Shown here: in pieces, positions 37,414-47,870 of the stretch | Layout: each line of letters starts with the position of its first letter | How positions within the stretch are numbered: the stretch's first letter is position 1 | Assembly (NCBI RefSeq): GCF_000711875.1 | Contig: NZ_JONM01000008.1 | Coordinates: 124,001-188,000, forward strand | Source: Andreprevotia chitinilytica DSM 18519 | Lineage (GTDB): Bacteria; Pseudomonadota; Gammaproteobacteria; Burkholderiales; Chitinibacteraceae | Length of the DNA stretch: 64,000 nucleotides | Reading direction: 5' to 3' | Notes under the pieces: model-generated | What the model was told of the DNA's origin: nothing | The model's input: only the letters and a program-made list of their open reading frames with translations | Databases searched by the model: none | Translations under genes and position numbers: made by a program

Positions 37414-38660
37414 TGCCGTCCAATCTGCTTGATTCAGCGCTGGATTCGGCACAACGCTGGCGACAAGGTTTACGGAAAACCTTGCGACCCCGCGCTGCAT
37501 TCCAGCCGGGGCATCGTGTCCGGTTGCTTTACAACGGCACCGATTATTTCCCGGTGTTGCTGCAGGAAATTGAAACAGCCCGACACGAAATCTTTCTCGA
37601 AAGTTATTTGTTCGAGACCGATGACATCGGGCGGCGTGTGGTCGCGGCACTGGTGGCGGCAAGCCAGCGCGGTGTCGTCGTGAAAGTCCATCTGGATGGT
37701 TTCGGCGCAAAGGCGTTCCCGGCCTTGTGGCGGGATGAGTTGGAGGCGGCCGGTGCCTGCCTGCTGTTCTTCCGCCCTGAACCACGCCATTTCTCGCTCA
37801 ACCGAGCCCGCCTTCGACGCCTGCATCGCAAATTATCGGTGTTCGACGGGCAGGTGGCTTTCGTCGGTGGTATCAATATCCTGACTGATATCGAACCGAC
37901 CAATCCCCATCTGGCTCCTCGCTATGACTATGCCGTGCGTATCGAGGGGCCGGCGGTCCGGCCGATCCACCGCGTGGTGGATCGCCTCTGGCGGCAGACC
38001 GCTTGGGCGCGCCTCAAATCGGAATGGGCATCACCGAGCCCACTGGTGCCGTCGGAGCACTCGGTTGGCGATACGGTGGTCAAGTTTCTGATTCGTGACA
38101 ATCTGAACCACCGGCACGATATTGAAGACGAATATCGCCGTGCCATCCGTTTGGCCAAGCGTGAGGTGGTGATCGCCAATGCTTATTTCCTGCCCGGCTA
38201 TCGCTTTCGGCAGGAGTTGCGCGCTGCGGCGGCGCGCGGGGTCAATGTGGTGATCCTGCTGCAAGGGCAGGTGGACCACTTTCTGTTGCATTGGGCGACG
38301 CGCGCCTACTACCGGCGCTTTCTTGCTGCTGGCATCGAGATCTACGAATACACCGCTGGTTTCATGCACGCCAAGGTCGCGGTCATCGATGGTGAATGGG
38401 CCACCGTCGGTTCGAGCAACCTCGACCCGTTCAGCTTGTTGCTGGCGCGGGAAGCGAATCTGTTCGTGCGCGATCATGGCTTTGCAGGTGCTTTGCGGAA
38501 TGACTTGAACCGCAAGCTGCTGCGTTGTGCGCGCCGGGTCGAGACCAGTCGCATCAGTCAAGCCAGTTGGCTGAAGCGGGCCGTGGTCTGGGGCTGCTTC
38601 GGCCTGGTGCGGGTGCTGATGAGCCTGACCGGGTACGGCGGGCGGCGTTACCTGGAATAG
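37413..38660 (+). CDS. clsB: Cardiolipin synthase B (phospholipase D family)
   Basis: 415 residues. Two HKD (phospholipase D) motifs: LHRKLSVFDGQVAFVGGINI near residue 138 and MHAKVAVIDGEWATVGSSNL near 320. Between them lie IEDEYRRAIRLAKREVVIANAYFLPG and GVNVVILLQGQVDHF. ClsB makes cardiolipin (from phosphatidylglycerol and phosphatidylethanolamine) at the inner membrane. No N-terminal membrane spans are present, as in ClsB and unlike ClsA. TGATG overlap with the upstream gene implies coupled translation. A strong terminator follows. Confidence 0.92.
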   Translation: MPSNLLDSALDSAQRWRQGLRKTLRPRAAFQPGHRVRLLYNGTDYFPVLLQEIETARHEIFLESYLFETDDIGRRVVAALVAASQRGVVVKVHLDGFGAKAFPALWRDELEAAGACLLFFRPEPRHFSLNRARLRRLHRKLSVFDGQVAFVGGINILTDIEPTNPHLAPRYDYAVRIEGPAVRPIHRVVDRLWRQTAWARLKSEWASPSPLVPSEHSVGDTVVKFLIRDNLNHRHDIEDEYRRAIRLAKREVVIANAYFLPGYRFRQELRAAAARGVNVVILLQGQVDHFLLHWATRAYYRRFLAAGIEIYEYTAGFMHAKVAVIDGEWATVGSSNLDPFSLLLAREANLFVRDHGFAGALRNDLNRKLLRCARRVETSRISQASWLKRAVVWGCFGLVRVLMSLTGYGGRRYLE

Positions 38661-38682
38661 CTGCTGCGCTGGGCGTTGCAAC

Positions 38683-38710
38683 AAAAAAGCGGCCTGTTGG
38701 CCGCTTTTTT
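38683..38710. terminator. Bidirectional terminator between clsB and bamC
   Basis: A perfect GCGGCC/GGCCGC stem with short loop flanked by six A and six T; it closes both convergent transcription units. Confidence 0.88.
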
Positions 38711-38726
38711 GTGGGTGAAGCAACGC

Positions 38727-39875
38727 TTACTTCAGTTGCGTCAGCAGTGCGTTCAGCAGTGGTTGCTGCTTGGCGGCATCGACGGGCTTGCCATCCTTGC
38801 CCAAGACCGTGACCTTGGTCTGGTTGACGGCTTCTTCGACGTGGATTTCGAACTCGCCTTGCTGAACCTTGTCGGCCGCCTTGGCCTTCTCGTCGCCACC
38901 CCAGAACTTCAGCTTGGAGAGGAAGGAACCGCTGTTGTCTTCCTTGCCGATATCGCTATCTGCATGGCGCACGTAGTAAACGCCCTTGCTACGATCGCGG
39001 TCGGTGACGATGTAGCCGCTCATGTCGAGCGCCAGACCAACACGACGCCATGCGCGGTCGAAGTTGTCGTACACGGCCAGCGTGCGATTGTTATCGATCA
39101 ACGCGGCGCGGGCTTGCAGCGTAACCGGCTTCTGCACGGTGGCTTGTGCTTCTTCCGGAGTCATACCGAAGCGTTGCAGCATCAGCGACAACATTTGCGC
39201 TTCCAGCTCCGGATCGGACGGGCGCGGTGTCCAGATGGTCTTGGTGTTGGTGGTGCCGGCGGCGGAGTTGCCCTTGGCGTCGGTCGAGCCGTCCGAGAAC
39301 ACTTCGGTCATGCCGCGATGCGTGATGTAGATGTCGGTCACGTCAGCACCGCTGCCGCGCTCGATCCGGGTGCGGAATTTGTCGAGTTCGCCGGTGGAAA
39401 TGAAGCTGTCCGCCACTTTGCGCAGCAGCTTGGTCACCAGGTCTTGCGGCAGATTGGCGCGGTTTTCCAGCCAGTCGGTTTCCATGATGCCGATGGTCGG
39501 GTTATCGATGGTCAGCAAGAAACCGTTGTCGAGCCAGAACTCGCGCAGTTGCGGCCAGACTTTGTCCGCGCTGCCCTGGATTTCCAGCCAGCGTTGGTTG
39601 CCGTCCTGCACGATGCGCGCTTTGCTGGTGACCGGCAGCACGGTTGACGCCGGTGCGCTGGCGTTCTGGTATGCCGCAATCGATTTGCCCGGGACGGAGA
39701 AATTGGTGCTGGCCGCTGGCGAAGTCAGATCAGGCGGTACTTCGAGCGGGTTCTTGGTGAGGTTGTCGCTACCGGAGCGGTAATCGACCTTGCGCTGCAG
39801 CATCAGTTGGTCGCTGCTGCAGGCCGCCAGGGAGAGGGCAGCGATGATCGGGATCAGTCGGAACGCGTTTTTCAT
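38727..39875 (-). CDS. bamC: Outer membrane assembly lipoprotein BamC (NlpB)
   Basis: 382 residues from ATG 39875. The lipoprotein signal MKNAFRLIPIIAALSLAAC-SS has a clear lipobox. The unstructured region with the conserved VDYRSGSDNLTKNPLEVPPDLT follows, which in E. coli covers the BamD substrate pocket. Two helix-grip domains come next (LEIQGSADKVWPQLREFW, and RAWRRVGLALDMSGYIVTDRD). It is part of the BAM complex that folds outer-membrane proteins. It follows dapA by 58 bp on the same strand, the conserved dapA-bamC order. Confidence 0.9.
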   Translation of the reverse strand: MKNAFRLIPIIAALSLAACSSDQLMLQRKVDYRSGSDNLTKNPLEVPPDLTSPAASTNFSVPGKSIAAYQNASAPASTVLPVTSKARIVQDGNQRWLEIQGSADKVWPQLREFWLDNGFLLTIDNPTIGIMETDWLENRANLPQDLVTKLLRKVADSFISTGELDKFRTRIERGSGADVTDIYITHRGMTEVFSDGSTDAKGNSAAGTTNTKTIWTPRPSDPELEAQMLSLMLQRFGMTPEEAQATVQKPVTLQARAALIDNNRTLAVYDNFDRAWRRVGLALDMSGYIVTDRDRSKGVYYVRHADSDIGKEDNSGSFLSKLKFWGGDEKAKAADKVQQGEFEIHVEEAVNQTKVTVLGKDGKPVDAAKQQPLLNALLTQLK

Positions 39876-39933
39876 GAAATCTTTCGCCATTGGGTTCGCA
39901 AACATCGGGTCGCAGACGTCGAGGTCGCGGAGC

Positions 39934-40809
39934 TTAAAGCACGCCAGCCAGGGTCAGTGCTTCACGCACTACGCCTTGGTTGGCCGGGGAGAGACGGGTC
40001 AGTGGAAGCCGGATGCCCGGGCCGATCAGGCCTAGTTGCTCCATGGCCCATTTCACCGGGATCGGGTTGGCTTCAACGAACAAGTGCTTGTGCAGCCCTT
40101 GCAACTTGTCGTTGATGGTACGGGCTTCGTCAATCTTGCCGGCACGAGCGGTGGCGCAGAGGTCATGCATCGCGCGTGGCGCAGGATTGGCCGTTACGGA
40201 GATCACTCCATGACCACCCAGCAGGATGAACGGGAACACCGAAGCATCGTCGCCGGAGAGCAGGGTGAAGTCTTTCGGTGCACGTTTGACGAGTTCCGCT
40301 GCACGCTCCATGTTGCCGGTGGCGTCCTTGATGCCGACGATGCCCGGCAATGCTGCCAGACGCAGCGCGGTGTCATTGGAGAGGTCGGTGATCGTGCGAC
40401 CGGGAACGTTGTATAGCAGCATGGGCAGATCGACCGCTTCGCTGATCGTCTTGAAGTGCTGGAACAACCCTTCCTGGGTCGGTTTGTTGTAGTAGGGAAC
40501 GACAGATAGGCCGTAGTCCGCGCCGACTTCCTTGGCACGGCGGGTCAGCGTGATCGCTTCCTTGGTCGAATTCGCGCCGGTGCCGGCGACGACGGGCACA
40601 CGGCCTGCGACTTGCTCGACGATGGTGCGAACGATTTCGATATGTTCTTCCACATCGACGGTCGGCGATTCGCCGGTGGTGCCGACGGCGACAATACCAT
40701 CGGTGCCTTGTTCGATATGCCAATCGACCAGCTTTCTGAGGCTGGCATAGTCAAGACTGCCGTCCTCGAACATCGGGGTGACGATTGCCACCAGACTGCC
40801 TGTAAGCAT
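39934..40809 (-). CDS. dapA: 4-hydroxy-tetrahydrodipicolinate synthase
   Basis: 291 residues. It condenses pyruvate with aspartate semialdehyde, first committed step to lysine and diaminopimelate. Visible: [11 protein letters not shown] (the TTGES substrate loop), the Tyr in [25 protein letters not shown] (Arg for the substrate carboxylate), and the Schiff-base Lys in [27 protein letters not shown] and the C-terminal helical part are normal. It probably shares a transcript with bamC. Confidence 0.96.
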   Translation of the reverse strand: MLTGSLVAIVTPMFEDGSLDYASLRKLVDWHIEQGTDGIVAVGTTGESPTVDVEEHIEIVRTIVEQVAGRVPVVAGTGANSTKEAITLTRRAKEVGADYGLSVVPYYNKPTQEGLFQHFKTISEAVDLPMLLYNVPGRTITDLSNDTALRLAALPGIVGIKDATGNMERAAELVKRAPKDFTLLSGDDASVFPFILLGGHGVISVTANPAPRAMHDLCATARAGKIDEARTINDKLQGLHKHLFVEANPIPVKWAMEQLGLIGPGIRLPLTRLSPANQGVVREALTLAGVL

Positions 40810-40957
40810 CGAGCCTACCTATCGGAGAGTGAAACGTGGAGAAGGGGCATTCTAACCGATGCCCCGGTGAGCGGAAACTCAATCTGAGACATTTCCCAAG
40901 CGCAACCCGAGGATGCGTGGGCGATGTGGAATAATGCCAAATACATCAGTGCCCCGG

Positions 40958-43900
40958 TCAGCGTGGGTGCTTCGTCGAACCCTCGTCGATATCTACCCGA
41001 TCGTCGACTGGATCGATGTCCCAACGCGTCGGTACATGGCCCATCTTGCGCAAGATCCAGGCACCCAGATCATCCAGCCAGGTGAACACGACCGGCACGA
41101 CCACCAGCGTGAGCAAAGTGGAGGTGATCACGCCGCCGATGATCGCATGCGCCATTGGTGCGCGTTGCTCGGCACCGTCGCCCAATGCCAGGGCCAGCGG
41201 CATCATGCCGAATACCATCGCAGCAGTGGTCATCAGGATCGGGCGCAGCCGTACCCGGCCGGCTTCGGCAATCGCTTCCATCCGCTCCACGCCTTGGCGG
41301 CGCAAATGGTTGATGAAGTCGACCAACAGAATCGCGTTCTTGGTCACGAGGCCCATCAGCATGATCACGCCGATGATCGAGAAGATGTTCAGCGTACTGC
41401 GCCAGAGCAGCAATGCCAGCAACACACCGACCAGTGACAGCGGCAACGACGTCATGATGGCGAGCGGTTGCAGGAAGTGGCCGAACTGCGACGCGAGAAT
41501 CATATAAATGAACACGATGCCCAGCAGCAGTGCCGCGACGGCGTAACCGGCTGATTCCGCCATGCTCTTGCTATCCCCGCCGGTCACGAAGCGATAGCCG
41601 GCCGGCATCTTGAAGCTGGCCTGCAAGGCGTCGATCTGCTTTTGCACCTCGCCCGTGGTGTGGCCGGCCACGTTGGCGGTGATGTTCACCTCGCGGAACA
41701 GGTCGCGCCGGTTGATCTGCACCGGACTGGTGGTGTGCTGGATCGTTGCCAGCTCTGACAAGGGCAGGGTGATCGGCAGGCCGTTGGCGTCGAGGCGGGT
41801 GCTGGTCAGGTAGATGTTTTCCAGCTGGCCGGCGTTTTCGCGCTGACTTTTCTGCAGCCGCACGTTCACGTCGTAGTTCTCGCCATCCGGCGCTTGCCAC
41901 GTGCTGGCTGCCACGCCGGCGATCATCGGCCGCAGCGCGTTGCCGATTTGGCTGACGTTGAAGCCCAGGCTGGCGGCGCGTTCGCGATTGATTTGCACAT
42001 CGAGTGTCGGTTTCTCGTCGCGCATGCTCGAATCGATATCGACCACGCCCGGAATCTTGCCCAGTTCATCGGTAAACGCTGTGCTCAGTTTGCGCAATTC
42101 AGCGAGATCGGCACCTTGCATCGAGATTTGCAATGGTTTACCGGGCGACCCGCCGCCGCCCAATGGGCTGATTGCACGCAATTCCACGCCGGCAAGCCGT
42201 GTCAGGCGGGTGCGGAACAGATCGATCAACTCGCTCTGGCCGCGCTTGCGCTCCTTCTTGGGCTGCAGCGTCACGGTCATCATGGCGCTGTTCTTGCCTT
42301 GGGCCTGGCCGGTGTTGATGGTGGTGTACACCTCTTTCACTTCGGTGAACTCATTCAGCGCCGCCTCGACCTGATGCACCTTGCCAGCGGTGTAGTCGAG
42401 CGACGAGCCTGTTGGCGTAGTGAACTGGATCGAAACTTTGGAGAGATCGGCCTTCGGCACGAATTCGCTGCCGATGAAGCGGGCCAGCATGAACGCGGCG
42501 ATCAGGCTGCCGATGGCGAGGGAGATCACCGCGATGCGATGCTTGAGCGCCCAATGAATCAACCGGCCGTAGCGATCCGACAACTTGTTCATGCCGTTTT
42601 CCAGCGCATCGAGCACCCGCCCCAGCGGTCGTTTGCCGCCGTGCATGTGCGGATCGCGCCAGATCGACGACAACATCGGATCGAGTGTGAACGAGACGAA
42701 CATCGAGATCAGCACCGCCGCGCAAACGGTGATGCCGAATTGATGGAAGAAGCGCCCGATGATGCCCCCCATGAAGCCCACCGGCATGAACACCGCCACG
42801 ATGGTCGACGTGGTTGCCAGTACCGCCAGACCGATTTCCTTGGTGCCATCGAGCGCGGCGCGGAAGTGATCCTTGCCCATCGCCGCGTGGCGAACGATGT
42901 TTTCGCGCACCACGATGGCATCGTCGATCAGCAAGCCGATGCAGAGCGATAGCGCCATCATCGTCATCACGTTGATGGTGAAGCCAGAGAGATACAGCGC
43001 GTAAAAGGTGCCGATCAGCGCCACCGGCAAAGTCAAACCAGTAATGACCGTGCTGCGCCAGGAGCCGAGAAACAGGAACACGATCAGCACGGTCAATACC
43101 GCGCCTTCGAGTAGCGAGGTTTTGACGTCTTTCAGCGAGGAGCGGATGCCTTCCGAGTTGTCATACAGCACCGAAAGCTTGATGCCCTCGGAGGCCAGCT
43201 CCTGATTGAGTTTGGCCATTTCCTTGCGCGTGCCGTCGCTTACTTGAACGGTATTGGCCTTGTTGACCTTCTTGATATCCAGCGAGATGGCGCGTTTGCC
43301 GTTGACGAGCGCAAGTGATTCTTCCTCGGCTTGCCCATCGCGGATGTCGGCAACGTCGGCCAGATACACCGGCGCGTCATTACGCCAGGCGATGACGATG
43401 CGCTTGAAATCTTCCGCCGACTGCAGCCGGCCTTTGATCTGCACCACCTGTTCACGGCCTTTGCCCTCGATGGTGCCGACCGGTACTTCGGCGTTCTGTT
43501 GCTGAACGGCATTGTTGACGTCATTGATGCCGATCTTCAGCGCGGCAAGGCGCTCCGGCTTCAGATCAATGTTCACCTGACGGGTCACGCCACCGATCAA
43601 GGCCGCTTGGCCGACGCCGGGGATGGTCTCGAAGCGTTTCTTGATGAATTGATCGGCGCGACTAGTGAGTTCGCGTGGCGAGAGGCGATCCGAACTGATT
43701 GACAGCGACACGATCGGCAGGTCGTCCGGGTTGTAGCGGCTGATGGTCGGCGCTTTGACTTCGGCGCGGAAAGTGGGCGTCACGGCGGCGACTTTCTCGC
43801 GCACGTCCTGCACCACTTTGTCCGGATCAACGTCGAGATCGAACTCGGCAATGATTACCGACACGCCTTGATAGGTATGTGAATACACCTGATTCAAGCC

Positions 43901-44125
43901 GCTGATGGTGTTGATGCTTTCTTCTAGCGGCTTGGTGACATCGCTTTCGACGATTTCCGGCGCAGCATCCGGGTAGTTGGTCGAGACGACGATGACCGGG
44001 AATTGCACATCCGGCAGTTCTTCAACCGGCAGCCGACTCAAGGAAAACAGGCCAAGCACCAGCAGCGAAACCATCATCATGGTCGCGAACACCGGGTTTT
44101 GGATACTGACTCGGGTAAACCACAT
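40958..44125 (-). CDS. RND (HAE-1/AcrB-type) efflux permease
   Basis: 1055 residues, a full-length inner-membrane proton/drug antiporter. It begins [20 protein letters not shown] and has the porter opening [18 protein letters not shown] and [31 protein letters not shown] holds the paired Asp (DD) of the proton relay. Also [35 protein letters not shown] (the Lys partner region), and a Lys/His-rich cytosolic C-terminus. AGGAG precedes the ATG, and the adaptor gene lies 66 bp upstream. No outer-membrane factor gene is adjacent, so it would borrow a TolC-like protein. Substrate is unknown. Confidence 0.92.
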   Translation of the reverse strand: MWFTRVSIQNPVFATMMMVSLLVLGLFSLSRLPVEELPDVQFPVIVVSTNYPDAAPEIVESDVTKPLEESINTISGLNQVYSHTYQGVSVIIAEFDLDVDPDKVVQDVREKVAAVTPTFRAEVKAPTISRYNPDDLPIVSLSISSDRLSPRELTSRADQFIKKRFETIPGVGQAALIGGVTRQVNIDLKPERLAALKIGINDVNNAVQQQNAEVPVGTIEGKGREQVVQIKGRLQSAEDFKRIVIAWRNDAPVYLADVADIRDGQAEEESLALVNGKRAISLDIKKVNKANTVQVSDGTRKEMAKLNQELASEGIKLSVLYDNSEGIRSSLKDVKTSLLEGAVLTVLIVFLFLGSWRSTVITGLTLPVALIGTFYALYLSGFTINVMTMMALSLCIGLLIDDAIVVRENIVRHAAMGKDHFRAALDGTKEIGLAVLATTSTIVAVFMPVGFMGGIIGRFFHQFGITVCAAVLISMFVSFTLDPMLSSIWRDPHMHGGKRPLGRVLDALENGMNKLSDRYGRLIHWALKHRIAVISLAIGSLIAAFMLARFIGSEFVPKADLSKVSIQFTTPTGSSLDYTAGKVHQVEAALNEFTEVKEVYTTINTGQAQGKNSAMMTVTLQPKKERKRGQSELIDLFRTRLTRLAGVELRAISPLGGGGSPGKPLQISMQGADLAELRKLSTAFTDELGKIPGVVDIDSSMRDEKPTLDVQINRERAASLGFNVSQIGNALRPMIAGVAASTWQAPDGENYDVNVRLQKSQRENAGQLENIYLTSTRLDANGLPITLPLSELATIQHTTSPVQINRRDLFREVNITANVAGHTTGEVQKQIDALQASFKMPAGYRFVTGGDSKSMAESAGYAVAALLLGIVFIYMILASQFGHFLQPLAIMTSLPLSLVGVLLALLLWRSTLNIFSIIGVIMLMGLVTKNAILLVDFINHLRRQGVERMEAIAEAGRVRLRPILMTTAAMVFGMMPLALALGDGAEQRAPMAHAIIGGVITSTLLTLVVVPVVFTWLDDLGAWILRKMGHVPTRWDIDPVDDRVDIDEGSTKHPR

Positions 44126-44191
44126 CGGGGTGGTGCTCCTGGAAACTTGAAACGGCCCCGGCGCGATCGCCGAAGGCCGTGTGATGAGGGC

Positions 44192-45328
44192 TTACTTGCG
44201 GGCAGTCACTGCACTGGCTGGCAGCTTGACCGCCATGCCGGATGTCAGGCGCACGCCGCTGACCAGGATGATGGTGCCGGCGTCGATGCCCTGTGCGATC
44301 TCGACGCGATCCGCCACGGCATCTTCCGCACCGATCGACACATCGCGGCGAACCAGCTTGCCCTGTTCAATCGCCAGCACGTAGCGCTTGCCGTTTTCAT
44401 CCCGTACGGCTTGCTTGGGTACGTTGATGACAGCGTGGCGGATATCGAGCAACAGATTGCCTTGCGCGAATAGCCCATCCCGCAATGCGCCATCGGGGTT
44501 CGGCACCTGCAGATAAATCTGCACCGTTTTGCTGCTGGCATTGACGCTGGGGTTGATGCGGCTGACTTGCCCGGTGAACGGATGATCGAACCCGTCGACG
44601 CGGAATTCGGCTTTCTGCCCCACCTTGACGTCACCGATGCGGCCGGATGGCACCTCGCCCACCCATTCGAGCTCTGACAGATCGACAAGGGTAAACAGCT
44701 TGCTGTTCATGCCCACGCGTTGCCCCGGTTCCGCCAGGCGTTCGGCCACGGTGCCGGCAAATGGTGCGCGGATGGATGTCTTGGCAAGCGATTGCTTCGC
44801 CAGGGCAAGCTGCGCTTCGGACGTATGCGCATCGGCCTCGGCCGTACGCAACTGGCTATCGCTGGAGTCGAAGGCGTTCTGCGAAATGAAATTCTGCTTG
44901 AGCAGATTGGCGTTGCGTTCGTTCAGCTTGTGATTCAGCGCCAACTGCTCACGGCTCTTGGCGAGCTGCGATTGAGACACGGCCATTTGCTTTTCAAGAT
45001 CACTCGGGTCGAAACGCGCCAATTCTTGCCCGGCCGTGACGCTTGCGCCGGGCCTGACGGCGACGCTGGCGATCAGGCCATCGATTTGCGCGGTGATTGT
45101 GGTTTGTCGCAGCGCCTGCAGATTGCCAGTCAGGGCAATGGAGCGGTTGAGGTCGCCTTGCTGAGCAGTCGTTACATCATCAGTGGAGAGTTCGGCCGCG
45201 GCTTGCGTGGCCGCAGCCGGGCCACTGGCTGCTCCAACAGCGCCCGGCGAGCGGTTGCAGGCGATCAGCGAGAGCGAAAGCGCCAGGGTGAGGCCGAGCG
45301 TCAGCAATTTGGATACAGCATGCGACAT
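44192..45328 (-). CDS. RND periplasmic adaptor (membrane fusion) lipoprotein
   Basis: 378 residues. The signal peptide MSHAVSKLLTLGLTLALSLS-LIAC has a lipobox with Cys 24. The barrel-sandwich domain shows TAQIDGLIASVAVRPGASVTAGQELARFD, a coiled-coil hairpin with KQMAVSQSQLAKSREQLAL and FISQNAFDSSDSQL, and AGTVAERLAEPGQRVG. The membrane-proximal end has FAQGNLLLDIRHAVINVPKQAVRDENG. It links the permease just downstream to an outer-membrane channel. Adaptor before permease is the normal order. Confidence 0.92.
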   Translation of the reverse strand: MSHAVSKLLTLGLTLALSLSLIACNRSPGAVGAASGPAAATQAAAELSTDDVTTAQQGDLNRSIALTGNLQALRQTTITAQIDGLIASVAVRPGASVTAGQELARFDPSDLEKQMAVSQSQLAKSREQLALNHKLNERNANLLKQNFISQNAFDSSDSQLRTAEADAHTSEAQLALAKQSLAKTSIRAPFAGTVAERLAEPGQRVGMNSKLFTLVDLSELEWVGEVPSGRIGDVKVGQKAEFRVDGFDHPFTGQVSRINPSVNASSKTVQIYLQVPNPDGALRDGLFAQGNLLLDIRHAVINVPKQAVRDENGKRYVLAIEQGKLVRRDVSIGAEDAVADRVEIAQGIDAGTIILVSGVRLTSGMAVKLPASAVTARK

Positions 45329-45687
45329 AAGAAGTCTCTAAGTAGGGCAAAACGTACAGCGCGGATTCTAACGGTCGTTTGCCCAAGCGAATACCACCGC
45401 CAGGACTGTCCGCCGTAAAAAGCGGTCATGGAGGGTGCGTTTGCCCTTTTTTGGAGCATGAGTGGGTGGTTGAATTTCTTGTGAATTGCTTGCCATGTCA
45501 GCTGCTTAGCCGCTCAAGCCATGACATATTGCTGCAATGCAGCGTGGAATGGCGATTGCCGTGCGTCAGGGGCGGTGAAATAATCGGCCCAGCATTACAT
45601 GCAAGAACCATGACGTTTACGCAAAAATTGCACGCCAGAGGCCGTTCTCGATAGGTTTCGGGTATCCAACATGAATCAGGAGGCAAG
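45329..45687 (+). promoter_or_regulatory. 359-bp control region upstream of nagE
   Basis: No gene is seen. A candidate sigma-70 promoter TTGCCG-17-AATAAT lies at 45556-45584. Just before it are a 13-bp perfect palindrome GCTGCAATGCAGC (45531-45543) and the inverted pair ATGTCA (45495-45500)/TGACAT (45522-45527), plausible operators for a GlcNAc-responsive regulator. AGGAGG precedes the ATG. The other side carries the adaptor gene's promoter. No regulator gene of the NagC/NagR type lies next to it. Confidence 0.4.
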
Positions 45688-47712
45688 ATGAGTTTACTGG
45701 GTGGGCTTCAAAAACTCGGCCGATCGTTGCAGTTGCCGATCGCGGCGTTGCCAGTAGCGGCGCTCATGCTGCGGATCGGGCAGCCAGACATCATGCATCC
45801 GGAGGTATTCGGAAGCATTGGGGCATTCGTTGCCGCAGGCGGCGATGCATTGTTTGCCAATCTTGCGCTGCTATTTGCGATTGGCGTTGCTGTTGGATGG
45901 GCCAAGGATGGTCACGGTTCTGCCGCTTTGGCTGGTGCGGTGGGTTACTACGTATTAACCAAGTGCATGGATAACCACTGGGCGGTCAAGGCGTGGTTGG
46001 CGGCCAACCCCCACGGCAAGATCGGTATGGGGGTGTTGGCGGGTATCCTGGCCGGCTGGATAGCGGGGATGCTGTACAACAGGTTCCACGATATCAAGCT
46101 GCCTGATTGGGCCGCGTTTTTTGGTGGAAAGCGCTTCGTGCCGATTATTACCGGTCTGGCCATGCTGGTACTGGCCTTGGTACTGGGTTATGTCTGGCCA
46201 CCGATTCAAACCGAAATCAACGCTGCGGGTAACTGGATCGTAGGGCAGGGCGCGCTGGGTGCCGGCATCTTTGCCACCGTCAACCGCTTGCTTATCCCGA
46301 CCGGTTTGCACCAGTTGCTCAACTCTATTGCCTGGTTCCAGATCGGTGATTTCAATACGGTCAAGGACGGCGTGCAAACCGTAGTTCACGGCGATCTGTC
46401 TCGTTTCTTTGCTGGCGACAAGACCGCAGGGATGTTCATGACCGGCTTTTTCCCGGTCATGATGTTCGGTTTGCCGGGCGCGGCTCTTGCCATGTATTTC
46501 GCTGCGCCAAAAGAGCGTCGTCCGGTCGTTGGCGGTGTGTTGTTCTCGGTAGCATTTACGGCGTTCCTTACTGGTGTGACCGAGCCACTCGAATTCCTGT
46601 TCATGTTCCTGGCGCCAGCGCTTTATCTGGTGCACGCGGTGCTCACCGGTATTTCAGCCTACATCCTGACCGCGCTGGATTCGCATCTCGGCTTTGGTTT
46701 CTCCGCCGGTGCTTTTGACTTGGTGTTGAACTGGGGCCAGCCGGCATCGAGCAATCAGATCTATGTGGTTGTGGTCGGCGTGATCTGGTTCGTGATCTAT
46801 TTCGCGTTGTTCTCTTTCTTCATCAAGGCGTTCAACCTGAAAACACCGGGTCGTGAAGACGCTGCAGATACCGTTGAGTCTGGTTTTTCCGGTGGTACGA
46901 GCGGTGATTTGGATCATCTCGCTGCTGCTTATCTGGGTGTTGTGGGCGGTGCTGCAAACCTGACGGCGATCGATGCCTGCATCACCCGTTTGCGTTTGAA
47001 TGTGAATGACTCGGCGCGCGTCAATGAGATGGAAGCCAAGCTGCTGGGTGCTTCTGGCGTGGTCAAGCTCAACAAGCAAACCGTTCAGATCATCGTCGGG
47101 CCGAAAGCAGAGATGGTTGCGGATGCCATGCGTAAGTTGGTGACTGGCGGCGTAGCGCCAGCCGTTACGATTGCGCAAGCCCCGATTGCACCTGCACAGA
47201 AAGCCGCTGCGGCAAGCACGATCCAGACGCCGCCGCCTGCACCAGTCAAGGGTGAGTTGGTGCTGGTGGCTCCGGTAACTGGCGACATCGTGCCGTTGTC
47301 GGAAGTGCCGGATGCTGCCTTTGCCAGCAAGGCTGTGGGTGATGGCGTTGCTATCAAGCCGACAGGCCGCCTGGTGGTTGCGCCGACTAGCGGTACGCTG
47401 GTGAAGATTTTCAACAGTAATCACGCCTTTGCACTTCAGGCTGATAACGGAGCGGAAATCATCGTTCACATCGGTATTGAAACGGTGAAGCTCGGCGGTC
47501 AAGGGTTCCGGCGTCTGGCAGAGCAGGGCACGCATGTGAACGCAGGCGAGCCGGTGCTCGAGCTTGATCTGGATTATCTGAACGAACACGCGCAGTCGTT
47601 GATCAGCCCGATTGTGATCAGCAATATTGACCAGTTCGGTGGCCTGACCAATCTGGCTAGCGGCGCAGTTGCTGCTGGGCAGAGCCCGCTGTACACGTTG
47701 AAGCCGCGCTAA
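45688..47712 (+). CDS. nagE: PTS N-acetylglucosamine transporter EIICBA
   Basis: 674 residues, a single-chain permease that imports and phosphorylates GlcNAc. The EIIC part (about 1-390) has multiple spans with MLRIGQPDIMHPEVFGSIGA, LLIPTGLHQLLNSIAWFQIG, GMFMTGFFPVMMFGLPGAAL and TGVTEPLEFLFMFLAPALYL. EIIB has the phospho-Cys in TAIDACITRLRLNV (residue about 431). A Pro/Ala linker precedes EIIA, with its His in IIVHIGIETVKLGGQGF (about 594). The domain order C-B-A matches NagE. AGGAGG precedes the ATG. General EI/HPr are not in the window. The preference for GlcNAc is inferred from the EIIC blocks. Confidence 0.9.
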   Translation: MSLLGGLQKLGRSLQLPIAALPVAALMLRIGQPDIMHPEVFGSIGAFVAAGGDALFANLALLFAIGVAVGWAKDGHGSAALAGAVGYYVLTKCMDNHWAVKAWLAANPHGKIGMGVLAGILAGWIAGMLYNRFHDIKLPDWAAFFGGKRFVPIITGLAMLVLALVLGYVWPPIQTEINAAGNWIVGQGALGAGIFATVNRLLIPTGLHQLLNSIAWFQIGDFNTVKDGVQTVVHGDLSRFFAGDKTAGMFMTGFFPVMMFGLPGAALAMYFAAPKERRPVVGGVLFSVAFTAFLTGVTEPLEFLFMFLAPALYLVHAVLTGISAYILTALDSHLGFGFSAGAFDLVLNWGQPASSNQIYVVVVGVIWFVIYFALFSFFIKAFNLKTPGREDAADTVESGFSGGTSGDLDHLAAAYLGVVGGAANLTAIDACITRLRLNVNDSARVNEMEAKLLGASGVVKLNKQTVQIIVGPKAEMVADAMRKLVTGGVAPAVTIAQAPIAPAQKAAAASTIQTPPPAPVKGELVLVAPVTGDIVPLSEVPDAAFASKAVGDGVAIKPTGRLVVAPTSGTLVKIFNSNHAFALQADNGAEIIVHIGIETVKLGGQGFRRLAEQGTHVNAGEPVLELDLDYLNEHAQSLISPIVISNIDQFGGLTNLASGAVAAGQSPLYTLKPR

Positions 47713-47740
47713 GCAGGTTTGACGTAGCCAAGCCGTAGTG

Positions 47741-47767
47741 AAACGGGCCGATGATTCGGCCCGTTTT
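47741..47767 (+). terminator. nagE terminator
   Basis: Stem AAACGGGCCGA/TCGGCCCGTTT with a 5-nt loop, followed by TTC on the plus strand. Confidence 0.75.
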
Positions 47768-47821
47768 CGTCTCTACCTACATCTGTACCGGGATATGTGT
47801 AGTGCGAATCCGGTAGGCAAC

Positions 47822-47852
47822 AAAAAGGCGAACCATAGGGTTCGCCTTTTTG
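47822..47852. terminator. mdh terminator (bidirectional)
   Basis: Stem AAAAAGGCGAACC/GGTTCGCCTTTTT with a 4-5 nt loop between convergent nagE and mdh. Confidence 0.85.
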
Positions 47853-47870
47853 CTTGGAGCGACGGACTGA

